In this document: one piece after another, positions 40,490-54,794 of the stretch
Layout of the letters: every line of letters starts with the position of its first letter
Position numbering within the stretch: the first letter of the stretch is position 1
NCBI GenBank assembly: GCA_030762935.1
Contig: CM060899.1
Location: 16,289,001 to 16,353,000 of the forward strand
Source: Hymenopus coronatus
Lineage: Eukaryota; Arthropoda; Insecta; Mantodea; Hymenopodidae
DNA: 64,000 nt
Reading direction: 5' to 3'
Made by a program: the position numbers and the translations under genes
The notes under the pieces: model-generated
Told to the model about the DNA's origin: nothing
Seen by the model: only the letters and a program-made list of their open reading frames with translations
The model's database searches: none

Positions 40490-41240
40490 GTTTTATTGCA
40501 GCATACAATAGGTAAAGTGATAGTCAAAGTTCTAACGAGTGTGTCGGTATGCAATAGGATTGAGATTGCATGCTCATTTCATGCTTATGAGAAAAGAAGA
40601 TACAGAGACTATCCATTGCGAAAAGTATGAAAATTCAAACCAAAACAAGGAATATCTCAGATATACTTAATTCTACCAAAAGATTTGGCTGGCATGAATT
40701 GTGGGTATTAGAGTGAAGTTGCCTTTCGTGGTGTAGTGGTTACCATGCTAACTTCATGTACCCAAGGTCGTGGGTTCAAACCTGGCGGAGGATGATGGAT
40801 TTTTTCAGGTGTAAAAATCCTTAGCATGGCTTCCATGTCGTAGATTTACGGCACGTAAAAGAACCTCAAGCCTGATAGAGAGGCCTCTGGGCAAAATTAA
40901 GTGGTCTTTCACACCCAATTTAGAATGGGATGCTGAGAACCACAGCAGTTAAAGAGCGTCCATAAATAATAAGCCATTTACATTTATTAGAGTGAAGAAG
41001 GCTTCACAGGGCATTCAAAGATATGCTCTTCATTTATAATGCAAATATCACTAACACAGTATTTTAATCAAAATTGTAGTAATTTTTTAAAAAAACAAAA
41101 TAATTTTTTTCAGGTAGTTTAGGATGTTGGGATTTTCTTGAATGTCTCTGTAGCATCCTTGGAAGATGAACTTGAATTCCAGCATCAACATTTCTGGACA
41201 AGTTGATTTAGAGTTATGCTACTCACACCCACATAGAAAT
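40490..41240 (-). repeat. R repeat copy R6, interrupted by SINE-A
   Basis: R interior in - orientation: AATAGGTAAAGTGATAGTCAA, in part, at 40507; AAACAAGGAATATCTCAG at 40642; after the SINE, AATCAAAATTGTAGTAATTT and GTAGCATCCTTGGAAGATGA. Neither hairpin end is clear. SINE-A copy 4 is inserted at 40719-40984. Confidence 0.7.
40719..40984 (+). mobile_element. SINE-A copy 4, nested in R6
   Basis: Head TCGTGGTGTAGTGGTTACCA, box B GGTTCAAACC, body and tail as in copy 3, but about 30 bp around the GGGAAGTAAAGCTG segment is deleted. Flanked by a perfect 13-bp target-site duplication TATTAGAGTGAAG (40706-40718 and 40985-40997). Confidence 0.93.
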
Positions 41241-42169
41241 CATCATGCATGGGAATTGGTTTCTTTCATTATTGAACTTGGCGAATACACATTGGAGAGA
41301 AGAGAAAAATGCTTATAACAGGAAAGCACAATAGTAGATGCATTTTGGGGGCTGGGACAAGGGAGGTGCCATTGGGAAGAAGGAAAATCATTGAATAAAG
41401 ACATAAAATTCTATAAAAACTAACCAGATGTTAGGTCCTTTATTTGACTTTGTATGCTGTGGGGGCCCCATGGACTCTGTAGTGCAAAAGCATAAATAAT
41501 CCATACTCACTTGCCTTAAAATAATTCTGGCATGTCTTAAAGTATTATTAAACTGTTATAAGAATGAGATTTGAGATTCACAATTTCCACATAGCATCCT
41601 TGTATTCTGAGGTAGTTCAAAATAAGCAATAATATTCTATTGGTGAACAAGTTGGCAAAATGCTGTCCCTGATGCTGCTTGATCTGATTTTGCCATAATC
41701 TGCCACTTAATACAACTTTCCTGGATCTGTTTGGAATCTCACAAAGGTCGCTGCTTCCAAGTCTTGTGGTGGGGAGGTGAATACATAAATCTTAGTTTTA
41801 TGATAGGCTTTAATCACTGATGCACCAAGAGTTATTTGATGTGTACAGCAATAGTAGTGCAGTTGGTTGCTGTCAGCATGCCCTGCAATGCATGGTACCT
41901 AGCAACTTGTCCTTTATAAAGTACCTTAGTTAAATTCTGTTTGTGTATGCTGCAAATTGATAAAGAACTACTAATTTGGAAAATGGATAGATTTTGTTTA
42001 GCTTAGATTACATCAAAGTCAGCATGCAACTTGCTACATTGTTCAGATTGCAGGTATTTGCAAAAGGCAACAAGATTGAGAAATAAATATAGGTACATGC
42101 TTCGGTTACCAATCTGAATTCATTTGGTTCTGTAGTAAGTAGCAGCAGTTTCCTGTACATTTAAAGAAA

Positions 42170-43030
42170 AAATCTGATGTGTTCCATTCACATTACTTTC
42201 TCTGCATCTCTAAAAAAACTTATTGTTTAAAAGCCTATGCTTCTATTTACTTCATGCTATTCGAGAAAAAATTAGCAGAAATAGTCTTATTACTTGCTTC
42301 CATTCAAGTAGAAGTGAAATAAGGGTGTACCATAGGTTAAAGTGATAGTCAAAAGCTGGTTGCTCTACGACTGAAGTTCCTTTAGTTGGACAGCAGTTAA
42401 TAAATTCCTGTATGAGAAAAGTATAAGTTTCTTAAAGCTGAAATCAAAACAAGGAATATCTCGAAAACGATCAACTGCATGAAAAAAATGAATTTAACTT
42501 AAATTGTGTGACTTAACGTGCTCTACATTTTTCGTGCAGTAAGTTTTTGTCCATCTCTTACTGTTTAGCAGTTATGCAAAATTCCATAAAATTCATCCAC
42601 AATAAAGTACTCTTCAGAGGCTATTGCCAGAAAATTCAAGATATACATTTAATTTTCAGGTAAATATCTTTAATGTACAAAATTTTAATCAAAATCATTA
42701 CAGCCATTTTTGAGAAAATCATAATTTTCGAAAAAAGTTCCATGTAAAGAGTAGTTGGGGTGGGGGGATCTTTTCCCAAAATCTTGTTGTCCCATCCCTG
42801 GAAGATACTAAACTTAAATACCAAGTTTGGTATTTTACCGACTTTTTGTTTTTGAGTTATCGTGTTCACACACACGCACGCATGCGCGTGGACCTTTATC
42901 CGAAAATGCTTTTTTTAGATAAAGGGGACCCTAAAACATACATTTCCGGTGAAATCTCGGTATCAAATTTTTGGGTGGAGTGCAATACCTTCTCTTTACA
43001 CTATGTACATAGTACGTATAGAGAAAGTAA
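42170..43030 (-). repeat. R repeat copy R7, complete
   Basis: Starts AAAATCTGATGTGTTCCATT (- orientation start) and ends with the hairpin CTATGTACATAGTACGTATA then GAGAAAGTAA near 43030. First unit of a three-unit head-to-tail array with R8 and R9. Confidence 0.9.
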
Positions 43031-43888
43031 AAATCTGATGTGTTCCATTCACATAACTTTCTGTAGCTGTCCACAAACAAATTTTTCTTACAAAAGATTA
43101 TTCTTTTATCTACATCATGCTAATCTAGATAAACATTAGCAGATTGCTCTATTACTTGCTTCCTTTTAAGTAGATGGGAAACAAGGGAATACATTAGGCT
43201 AAAGCGATAGTCAAATCTTTTAAAAGCAGGTCGGTATATGAAGCAATTGAAGTTCAGTTCACTTTGCATGCTGCTGTTTGAGAAAAGTTAATTATTTAAA
43301 AATTGAAACCAATAACAATTAATACCTCGAAAACGGTCAGCCTCAAAAAATGTATATAACACAAATTATGTGTTTGAATAATACTTACATTATTTGTGTA
43401 GTAAGTTTTTGTCTATCTCTTATGGTTTAATCTTTGTGCAACATTCTGCAAAATTCAATCAGAATAAAGAACTCTTCAGCGGCTATTCCCAGAAAATTCA
43501 AAATATACATTTTATGTATGATGTGAATGTCTTTAATATACAGTATTGTAATCAAAATCATCAAGAGCCATTTTTTGAGAAAATCCATATTTTTGAAAAA
43601 TGTTCCATGCAAAGGGTAGTTGGATGTGGGGGGGATTTTCTTGAAAATCTTCTTGTCGCATCCTTGGAAGATACTAACTTAAATACCAAGTTTGGAATTT
43701 AACCGACTTTTCGATTTTGAAGTATGCTGCGCGCGCACACACACACACACACACTCTCTATCTTTGTCTAAAAATGTTTTGGGCTCAAAACATACATTTC
43801 CTGTGAAATCCCATCATAAAATTTTAGGGTGGAATACAATACCTTGTCTATCCACTATGTACATTGTACATATGGACTAGAGAAAGTA
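43031..43888 (-). repeat. R repeat copy R8, complete
   Basis: Begins AAATCTGATGTGTTCCATTC directly after the R7 hairpin and ends CACTATGTACATTGTACATA then TGGACTAGAGAAAG. A GC/AC run (43731-43755) occupies the place of the TG microsatellite of the + copies. Confidence 0.9.
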
Positions 43889-44593
43889 AAAATTTGATGT
43901 GTTGCATTCATATTACTTACTGTACTCATTCTGCTACAAACTATTCTAACAAAACCTTAATCTTCTTTCTACCTTTTGTAATTGAGGTAAACTTCCATTG
44001 CACATTTATTAAAAAACAATAGAATTTGCTAAGATTTTTGAAAAGCAGAATGTTATGTGGTGGCTTTTTAAATTTCATGCTGTTTGCACAATTACAAGAG
44101 TATTTGAAAACTCAAACCAACAAAAACTATCTCAGAAGTGCATAATGCCATAAACATTTTTGTCGAATTGTGTGCTTTAACAAGATATACATTTTTTGTG
44201 TAGTAGGATTTCCTGTCTCTTACAGTTCACCAATTAAACCAAAGTCCTTGAGATTGAAAATGCCTTACAGGTTATTTAAAGAAAAATTAAGATATACATT
44301 TTATTTCTCAATATATGAAACTTGAATCTAAAACATAGCTATTTTTGAGAAAATAAAAAAGAAGAAATTTGTTCCATGTTTAGATGGGAGGGATTTTCCT
44401 GAAAATGTTGGTGATGCATCCTTAGAAGACCCTGAACTTTAACACCAACTCCAGTATTTAACCAACTTTAATTTTTGAGTTATACTGATCACATACATAC
44501 AGAAAGATCCTTTCTAAATGTTTTTTGTTTTTTGTTTGCAGTGAAATCTTATCAAATTTTTGGGTGAAATACAATACTTAATAGAGAAATTAA
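43889..44593 (-). repeat. R repeat copy R9, shortened
   Basis: Begins AAATTTGATGTGTTGCATTC after R8. The interior is diverged and the end is reduced to AATACTTAATAGAGAAATTA, so most of its hairpin is lost. Last unit of the array. Confidence 0.8.
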
Positions 44594-47500
44594 ACATTCA
44601 GATTGTAACTATTCTGTATACAGAAAATCACATTATTGAAAGAACTAGCCAGAAAATTCTTGAAAGCAAGGAAATCCAAAAATAAAACTGAAAAGCAAAA
44701 TATCAAAAAGGTATATTTTACATTAGAAATTTTAGAGGTATTGAATACCTTCTTTGTGTTCATATAGAGCAGAGTATTTGCCTCTTTCTTGCGGTAGAGT
44801 CCTCTTTTATCAGTCTTATGCATTAGTCAGAATACTGCTGGAGTAGCAGCAATAAACTGATTTTGTAAATAATTTCAGTTTAGTTCTACTTCCTTGATTA
44901 AACAACTCTATGGTATTATTTGCTGTGTAAGTTCTATATTTTTTAGTATCAGCATGCTGCATCTTGCTTATTGTTGCCTTTGCATAATTCCAGCTTTAGA
45001 GATTGAGACCTCTAAATGCTGAAAGTACAGCTACAATCTGATTTCATTTCACAGATTAGAGTGAATGACTATCAACAAAGCTTACAGACCATAGAACTTG
45101 TGGTCAGTGTAGGATCAGCATTTTGTTGTGTACTGTTGTGCTAATATGTTTAAATTGGTGATAATTTGTAAACTTATTTACTATACATAAACATAATATA
45201 TACTATCTTATTAAAATCATAAATCAAAAATAAGTAAAATGAATATATTTATTTTAATATAAAAAGCATACATCAAGGTTCTTCAACTCTTTTTGGTTAA
45301 TGACATTTTTATTACGAGCAAGGTTTGTAAACAAATTAAAAATATGGGTGATATGAGGATAAACATGGCTGTTGAAGACCAGAAGAGGAAGAAGGAATCT
45401 GCTCACCCTTTCACCAGATGGACCCTGGAAACTTCATTATCTTATTGCCCGTTTGGTCTGATGTACTGCACAGGATAGTTAACAGGATTGCAACAAATTA
45501 ATTTGCATGCAACATTCAATACAAGCACATATTTGAATTGGTGTTTGAACTAATTTAACTCAACAAAAGTTTTAAAATTGAATGTTGCATCCATTTGAGC
45601 TTAGAAAACAATTTGCTAAAATCAGTGAAGCACATGGTTTGAACGGTATATAAAATAGGAGCATTTTTTATCAAATATAAAATCAAAATGGATTTCTTTT
45701 CATAGGTATTGGTGCATAAAGCATTAAGAAATGATTTTAATTGCACCTAGAGTTAATATGAAGTAGGCTTAAAATTCTTTCTGAAAGTTGAATTTGTGAA
45801 CCAGCATTGGCTATTTCCTACTTTTACTTGTCAATAATTGGGAACTTGTTGCTAAATATAGTCCTCTTCTTGGGTGTTTTAAACATAACATTTGTAACTG
45901 CGTTTGTGTTTACATAATCATGAAGGAATTATGTTAAACCATGTGAATTCACTGAAATTTTTAAATAGTTTATATTTATTCACTTTAATTTTGTATAAAG
46001 TATATCACCCATAATTAGTACATAAATTAAAGAGCAGGTTAAATACTGTTTAGGAATAATAAAAATTAAATTAATACATAATTCACTATTCTTCAGGAAA
46101 ATTAAAATTGTTGAAGCTTGATGGGCCCAGCAGTCCCATGTATCTATAAATAACCCATCCTTTTGACACAAACTTGTAATTGCTTCACTAAAGATTCACT
46201 TTCTCTTAAAATGGAAGTACATTCCAGCTACTCTTGTAATAAAGAGCTAAATTTGCAGGTGAATGTTCAGTATGTGCACTTTAAACTGCATATAGTACGA
46301 CTCATACCTGTCAACTTCTACAGCTTGCCCATAAAATATTTGTGAGCAAAGACCTCTTTTGGGGGGGAGGGGCAAAGTTGGTGACATTTTTATAGCTTTG
46401 TGGGCAGATTCAGTGTGTTAAAGTTGAGGCGAGACATGAACAAATCTTGTGCTTAGGGAAAGAGCTTTCCTTTCCCTTTCTGCAACAGCTGAGAGGGTTA
46501 ATAATTGCAATTCATATGAAAGTAATTTTGCATATATTTACAGTGAAATCACTTTGTTGTGACAAAGTAGCCTGCCAAATGGTGTGTTTTGCTTGAAATG
46601 TCGTATGTTCATTTTTGGTTGTGATCCAAACGTTAAAGAATTACCGCACTAAAACTAGAGATAGCATACTTCACTCCTTTGTGGACAGAAATGTTATGAC
46701 TTCTGCGGATACATATTGGCGCAACTTCTTACATCATCAGCCCTTCAGGTAAGAGTTGCCGCTGTACAACTTATTATTTTGCTATTGTCTATACAGATTT
46801 CCAAGGATATGACAGAGCATTAAATTCTATTGCATTATGTTGTGACTTGATTACAACTGAGTGTTCTGCACTAATTCAGTGCTATGTTAGGCCAGAGCTT
46901 ACCTGCGCGAATGTAAGAGTGGTCCCTTTTCACTGGGCTGCAACAAAAAGGATAGCGCCTGGATTTAAAATTTGATTCCCCCACTAACTGACCTCCAATA
47001 ACCACAGACATTCATAATGGTTGATGTGAGTTGTAAAGTCAACTTCCTCACATGATTATCTGATTTTTTGTATATAATTATGGGATATGTCACCCATTAC
47101 TTTGAAACCTTTATTGTTTTAAGCCATATTATGAAATATAAAATGTGAACTAAAAATTTGTGTTTAATTTAAATTTGTTCTTTACTATTTAATATATATT
47201 TATTGTGGTACCAGAAAGAACTTAGCATGTATAACGGCAATACTGCCAGGTCTTCAAGGACTCATTAAACGGAATACCCATTTATTTTACATGCAGTTTT
47301 GTAAGCAATATTAAATAAATTACAATAATAATAAAGTAAATATTTAAATAAAATTCATCCCCATCATAATCCTTAATACATTCTGCACATTCTAACTCAC
47401 ACTTTGCTGGACGGAAAGTTTTATGGGTTTCAGTTTTAGGAAGTTGACAAGTATGTTTTCATTAAGTTTCTGTTTAAAACTAGAAACAGTCTGCAAATTT

Positions 47501-47698
47501 GCAGGAAATCAAAGGTATTTAGAAGTAGACCTTCTAAAGATTGGGAGAGGGATAAGGAGAAGTAAAATTGGAACTGGAAAATAAACTTAAATATATTTCT
47601 GTATTTAAAAAAATTGTTCAAGAATCCAAGTGACTAAGCATCATTTTGCTTCTCCTGACTTCTCGATATTTGTCCTAAATTTTTTTCTTCTTTAATGA

Positions 47699-47950
<252 letters not shown>

Positions 47951-48054
47951 TAAGCTATATCTCCATTCTGTGGATTCAACAACAATGAGATGCTGCTATC
48001 ACTTGTTTTGGCCCCAGAAAGGGTCCTGGTGTAGTAAACAAATATGAAGTTGGG

Positions 48055-48497
48055 TAGGTAGAGTCAGACTGAAAAATTCAATGCCATAGCTAGGATTTGA
48101 ACCACAGATCTCCCAGTCTCTAGCCAGTTGCTCTGCCACTGAGCTACCATGGCAACATGCCGGCATAGCATTTAATTTCTCAACGGACTTACATGTTTCC
48201 CTGTAAATCACAATTATTTTGAGATGACAACTCCAATGGCGACTTAAAATGTTATAAGTACTTAAGTCCCTGGATTCATAGTATTGCCAACTATTATGGT
48301 CAATTGGTGTTGGTTTAATTTTTGTTTGTTTGTTTGTTTTTCACACAAGTCATGTGTAGGGCTGGAGTTGAATAGGTAGAGTTAGACTGTAAGAGCAACC
48401 GGCTAGAGACCGGGAGATCTGTGGTTCAAATTCCGGCTACGGCATTGAATTTTTCAGTCTGACTCTACCTATCCTGTCCTACACATGGCTTGTGTGA
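48055..48497. mobile_element. Nested inverted tRNA-like pair (SINE-E pair 2)
   Basis: A 79-bp arm at 48055-48133 is the complement of 48391-48470 with about six mismatches. The left unit read on - is a full tRNA-like shape: box A TAGCTCAGTGGCAGAGCA, box B GGTTCAAATCC, and pairing ends GCCATGG / CTATGGC. The right unit is bracketed by a further inverted repeat, CACACAAGTCATGTGTAGG (48342) against its complement ending at 48497. T-arm mispairing argues against a working tRNA gene. Confidence 0.8.
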
Positions 48498-49671
48498 AAA
48501 AAAAAAAAAATTAAACCAAATATCAAGTTAGTAAATAAGCTAGTGTTTTTAATCAAATTATTGAACATAAATAAATAAGCTTCTATTAATATAAAAATAA
48601 ATATTTTGTGACAAAACTTCACCTGGGTATGTTTGTAAATTATTTTAACTAATAAGACATGTTGCATAATCCACTCAAAATTAAATTTAAAGTTCCACAT
48701 TGTTTTAATAATGATTTTATAAATAAAAGAGATTGAGATGTTTAAATATCAGAAAGCTGTTAAGAAGGTTTCTATTCATAAAATAAAATATATAATTACA
48801 TTTTTAAAAATGTTATTCTCAGGCAACCAAAAAATTCATAGAGAGTTTTAATGAATACTTGTAATATTGGTTCCCGAAAATAAATATTACATAAAAACTG
48901 TGTTAGGTTTTTCTAAAAAAGAAAATGAAAAAACCTGGCATTTGTTAATTAAATTGTTTAGATTGTTAAGAGTTAATGGCATTTGGAAATCAGAAGTAAG
49001 TAGCATTTTAGAAATATTATTAAAAACAAACATTGATATATCAAATGTGGCAGATAATTTTTGCTCATTTTAACCATGTAATAAATCCGGAAGTTTAGTT
49101 ATTAAATCATTTAAATTGGCCCATAGTGTGGGAGAAAACATTTTATTTTAAAACCAGAGATCACATAATACATTTTGATATACTGTTTTATTTCCAGCAT
49201 ATGATACCATTAGCAAACAGCTCATCACTTATACCTAGCTATAACAATGTAAATAAATAAACAATAAAGCAGAAACTGATGATGTAATAAAATGGATTAT
49301 GAAACATGTCCTACTAATTGAATTTACTTATAAAGATAAGTGAAGTTTTGTTACACCAGCTTCAGTTTTAAGCTTCTATTTATCATGGTCATGCAATTTT
49401 CGGTAATGCTACATTGTTTTTTTTGGAGTAAAGCAAAGGTAATATTTTTCTCATCATGGTTGAATGTAAAGCAGGTCTTAGCAGTGTAATTAAACACTGG
49501 AGTGTCTAAATCCTAAAGAGTGGTGAAAAACTTATAGCCACTAAACTTTTAAAATTTAAACCTATAAGATAACAGTAGTTCAGAAAAGGCAAATTGCTGC
49601 AGTTTTGATTAAGTTAATGTGATCACTATGTGTGACAGCACAAGGACATAATTTCAAGCATCCTTTGTAAC

Positions 49672-50035
49672 AAAAATCTGATGTGTTCCATTCACATAAC
49701 TTTCTCTTGCTGTCCCACAAACAAACTTTCCTTACAAAAGATCGGTCTGTTACCTATGTTATGCTAATCAAGATAAACATTTGAAGAAATGGTCTTATTA
49801 CTTGTTTTCTTGTTTGCAGAAGGAAAATGAGGGAAAGCACTAGGCTGAATCAATTGTTAAAGCTTTTAAAAGCTATTGCTATGTGAAACAATTTAAATGA
49901 GGTATTCTTTATTCCCAGGAATAAAAGAAATGAAACAAAAGTTGTTCCCACTTGAGAAGAGTTTAGGTAGTTGTTTAAAATTAAAAACAATAACAAAATA
50001 ATATCTTGGAAACAATTTAACAGTTAACTTTGCAC
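49672..50035 (-). repeat. R repeat copy R10, truncated
   Basis: The - orientation start AAAAATCTGATGTGTTCCAT at 49673 is well kept, followed by CTGTCCCACAAACAAAC. The match ends near 50035, so the hairpin half is missing. Confidence 0.75.
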
Positions 50036-50205
50036 GAGAAGCTTATGCACTTGAATTTAAGAGGCTAAGCTCTGAATATCCAACCCCACTAACAACGTGT
50101 TTCCCAGTGCCAAAAAAAGTCCTGTTAGGATGCCTATGGTTACCAACAGTCTCTATAGTATTTTATTTATTTTTCCCTCTCTTAGTTTAAGTATAAAAAC
50201 TAATT

Positions 50206-51444
<1,239 letters not shown>

Positions 51445-51553
51445 GTGGATCAATATGGAAACCACCACCAATGAATCCATACACTCAAGGAATGCCAGAT
51501 GAGCTGGTAGAAGGAGAAGAAAAGGAACCTCGTAAAGGGAGTTTGTCCAATAC
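51445..51553 (+). CDS. U2SURP: U2SURP exon F: linker between SURP and CID
   Basis: Encodes (completing G) GSIWKPPPMNPYTQGMPDEL, VEGEEKEPRKGSLSN and two bases of a threonine. The first part matches human GSFWRPPPLNPYLHG; the rest is the variable acidic/basic stretch before the CID domain. Donor GTAAGC at 51554. The last 41 nt plus the donor are copied twice more downstream (51583-51645 and 53251-53308). Confidence 0.97.
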
Positions 51554-51582
51554 GTAAGCTCTTCATTTATTTAAGTAAAACG

Positions 51583-51645
51583 ATAAGAAGAATAAAGGAA
51601 CCTTGAAAAGAAAGTTTGCCCTATACATAAACTCTATTCATTTAT
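51583..51645 (+). pseudogene. Tandem duplicate 2 of the exon F 3' end
   Basis: AGAAGAATAAAGGAACCTTG then AAAAGAAAGTTTGCCCTATA matches the end of exon F with scattered changes, followed by the match to the intron start (CATAAACTCTATTCATTTA). The donor GT is mutated to AT. It begins 70 bp after the equivalent point of exon F. Confidence 0.8.
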
Positions 51646-51646
51646 A

Positions 51647-53220
51647 TGAGAGGCATTCAGTAAGTTCTTAGAAACAGATAGAAAAACTTTTTTATTTTTC
51701 TTTTCTTTTTTCCAACATTATCTTCTTTTAACTCAGTACACATTTCCTAGCACTTCTCCAATGATATTTGCATTTTTAATTGCATTTATGCCCTGCCTTT
51801 AACTTCAATATCTTCAGCTTTCTACCTTTGAATTATCATAGCCTTTTGACAGTAGGGTCAATTAGTTCTCATTAAATTTTATTTCCTTGAGTTTCTGTTC
51901 ATTAGTTCACACGTTCACCAGACTCTTGGGAGGATAGGAAATAATCTTGACTAGAGAAATATTGCCACTCCCCAACCAGGAATTGAACCTGGGATCCCTT
52001 GCATAGCAGGCAGATGCATGAGCAACTGAGATCCAACTTTTTTAAGCCATCCAAAAAGTAGAATTTCGAATGGTCCTCAAAAAGGTATTTGCATTGACCT
52101 TGTTCAATGTGAATTGTTTTTCACTGAGCTATGTTTTCAAGTACAGAAAATAAACAAAAATAACTGGAACTAAAATATGAGAAATACAATGGATGCTGTG
52201 GTAATTTGCACTTTATTCCACCATTTTCACCATCAAAATTGTGCATATGTGAATTGTCTTGATGAAAGAAAATTGTTTTCTTTGAGAACTTTTTTTCTTG
52301 ATTTCTTTGCTCAATTGATGCAATAACAATGCTTGATATTTTACATTTGTTTGTCCTTTCCAAGTAGTTAATGTAGATGAATTCCATGTGCATCCCAAAA
52401 CATTGTAGTCATATTTGTTGGCTGGTTTTGCTGTCTTCGGAGCTGGTTCACCTTTAAAAACACATTGCTCCTTTATCTATGGAGCAGTAGTGCATCCATG
52501 AATTAATCTTCAGCTATGTAAAAATGCAGAAACTTACCAGAATTGCAACAAAAAGTGCCAAACAACCTCTGAATTAATACAAAATTAATAAAAGGGTTAA
52601 ATTTACATTCGCTTCACTTACTTACCTTTTATTAATTAGATACCTTCACTGTAAGTAGCTTCATAATTTACATTACTTGCAACCTCTGAATTGATTACAC
52701 AATTGGATTTATTCTCCACTTAGAGGAAAAGCGTCACCCATCTTGCTGACACTTTTTATGCAAAATTGAAAACAGTGGCCTCAGCTATTTTGCAAACTTT
52801 AATTTTCAAAACTATAAATCATGTTGTGGATTTTGTCAATTACTTTGGAGGAAGTTACTTCCTTTGGATGTCCTGAACAATGTTTATAATTTGTGGATAT
52901 ACAGCCACATTTAAAAATATTTACCCAATTATAAACAGTTGCAGGAGAAGATGTGCCATAAACTTTGCCCCATTCAATTTTGGTATTAGACTTTTAAATA
53001 GAAGTATTTAATCTCTGCATAAAATTTGTTTTTCCTCCATCTGTCTAAATAAACTCATGTTTGTTCTTCAGTTGCCTGTGAAAAGGAAATCACTAGATAT
53101 AGGTGAAACTTTGACTGCACTCTAGTGAGAGATGAACTTATTAAAGTTACTAAAAGGAAACCTTTTTATGCAAAAAATGCCATCTCTTGGATTTTAAAAG
53201 AACTTGCTGTGTGCCGCTCT
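51647..53220 (-). mobile_element. Mariner transposon M4, whole length but decayed
   Basis: Terminal repeats: TGAGAGGCATTCAGTAAGTT at 51647 against AAGAACTTGCTGTGTGCCGC at 53198. The - strand encodes YGTSSPATVYNWVNIFKCG, VIDKIHNMIYSFEN and KSVSARWV (N-terminal DNA-binding region, about 52960-52760), then MEFIYINYLERTNKCKISSI, KKTIFFHQDN (aspartate kept, about 52270-52240) and HPLYFSYF, where the PDLAPSD catalytic aspartate is lost. It sits between two duplicates of the exon F end. SINE-F interrupts its C-terminal part. Confidence 0.88.
51800..52037 (-). mobile_element. SINE-F, nested in M4
   Basis: tRNA-like head on the - strand: TCAGTTGCTCATGCATCTG (box A region), then CCCAGGTTCAATTCCTGGTT with box B at about 51977-51967. 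It starts at 52037, right after the M4 codons FWMA. The tail boundary near 51800 is uncertain and I found no clear duplication. Confidence 0.65.
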
Positions 53221-53250
53221 TCTAATTGAGTAAGCAATCAATGCTATATA

Positions 53251-53308
53251 GGAGAGGAAAAGGGATCCCATAAAGGGAGTTTGTCCAATATGTAAGCGCT
53301 GTTCATTT
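53251..53308 (+). pseudogene. Tandem duplicate 3 of the exon F 3' end, donor intact
   Basis: GGAGAGGAAAAGGGATCCCA, then TAAAGGGAGTTTGTCCAATA, then TGTAAGCGCTGTTCATTTG, nearly identical to the end of exon F and its donor. GTAAGC is kept at 53292. The reading frame stays open (GEEKGSHKGSLSN). No strong acceptor precedes it (only CTATATAG at 53244-53251), so it is probably not an exon. Confidence 0.85.
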
Positions 53309-53379
53309 GTAAAATTCAATAAGCAATTATAGCGATGTAGAATTTAGTTATTTATTGGGTGATGCTTAAAATTCCATTA

Positions 53380-54054
<675 letters not shown>

Positions 54055-54794
54055 TAAAATTTTAAAACTACCCTGTAGCAATGGCTTTGATTTATATGGA
54101 TAGAAGACTGGCTGTATGTACTGATAATGTAAAAGACAACAAACCACTGCAGTATTTGGTGGTCAAGTTATGGCCTAGCTCATGGGATTTGTATCTGCCT
54201 TCAGGTTCGGCCTTATTGTTCTTGTCTTCCTCCACATTGTTTACATAAGCTGCCTTAAGAGTCATTCACATCGAAAATCAACCATAGACGTAACATAGAT
54301 ACATAAGCTTGCAGCCAATATATGTATAGGGTCATTCACAATGGTTACATTGACATTGATGTAGACATAGCCACAGTACATTAACATAGAAGCTTGCAAA
54401 CGCCAAGTTTTTGCATCCAAGTTAACATGTAACATAGGAATCAAGCAATGAGAACACTGCTCAATGTGTTATTAAATGGATTCTCTCTCATTTATCCAGA
54501 ATGAATCCACCATCATCTACTTCGAGACAGCCATTCTTTAAAATATAAAGTACCAAGCAAATTGGCTACTCTAGTTTGCATGTGCACGAATACTGCCACA
54601 CTCTTGTCTCTCCAGCCATTTTAGTTTGCTATTCACTCGCAAGGTGCAGTTCACTTGTTTGAATTTCTGATTGGTTATTGCCTACATTTATGTTTGTCGT
54701 TGAGAATGCTCATGGTGCATTTAATTCTGCATCTATATTCCTAGCCAGCGCATCAGCAGTTAATTTTTAATGTAAATGGCCCATTAGAGTATTT

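Noticed and set aside
42170..44593. R array as a CRISPR-like or LTR structure
   Set aside because: Units are ~0.85 kb without short spacers. There are no LTR pairs, primer-binding site or gag/pol coding, and the setting is eukaryotic.
48070..48170. A functional tRNA gene on the - strand
   Set aside because: Acceptor ends pair and both promoter boxes are present, but the T-arm mispairs and the unit is part of a repeated inverted element.
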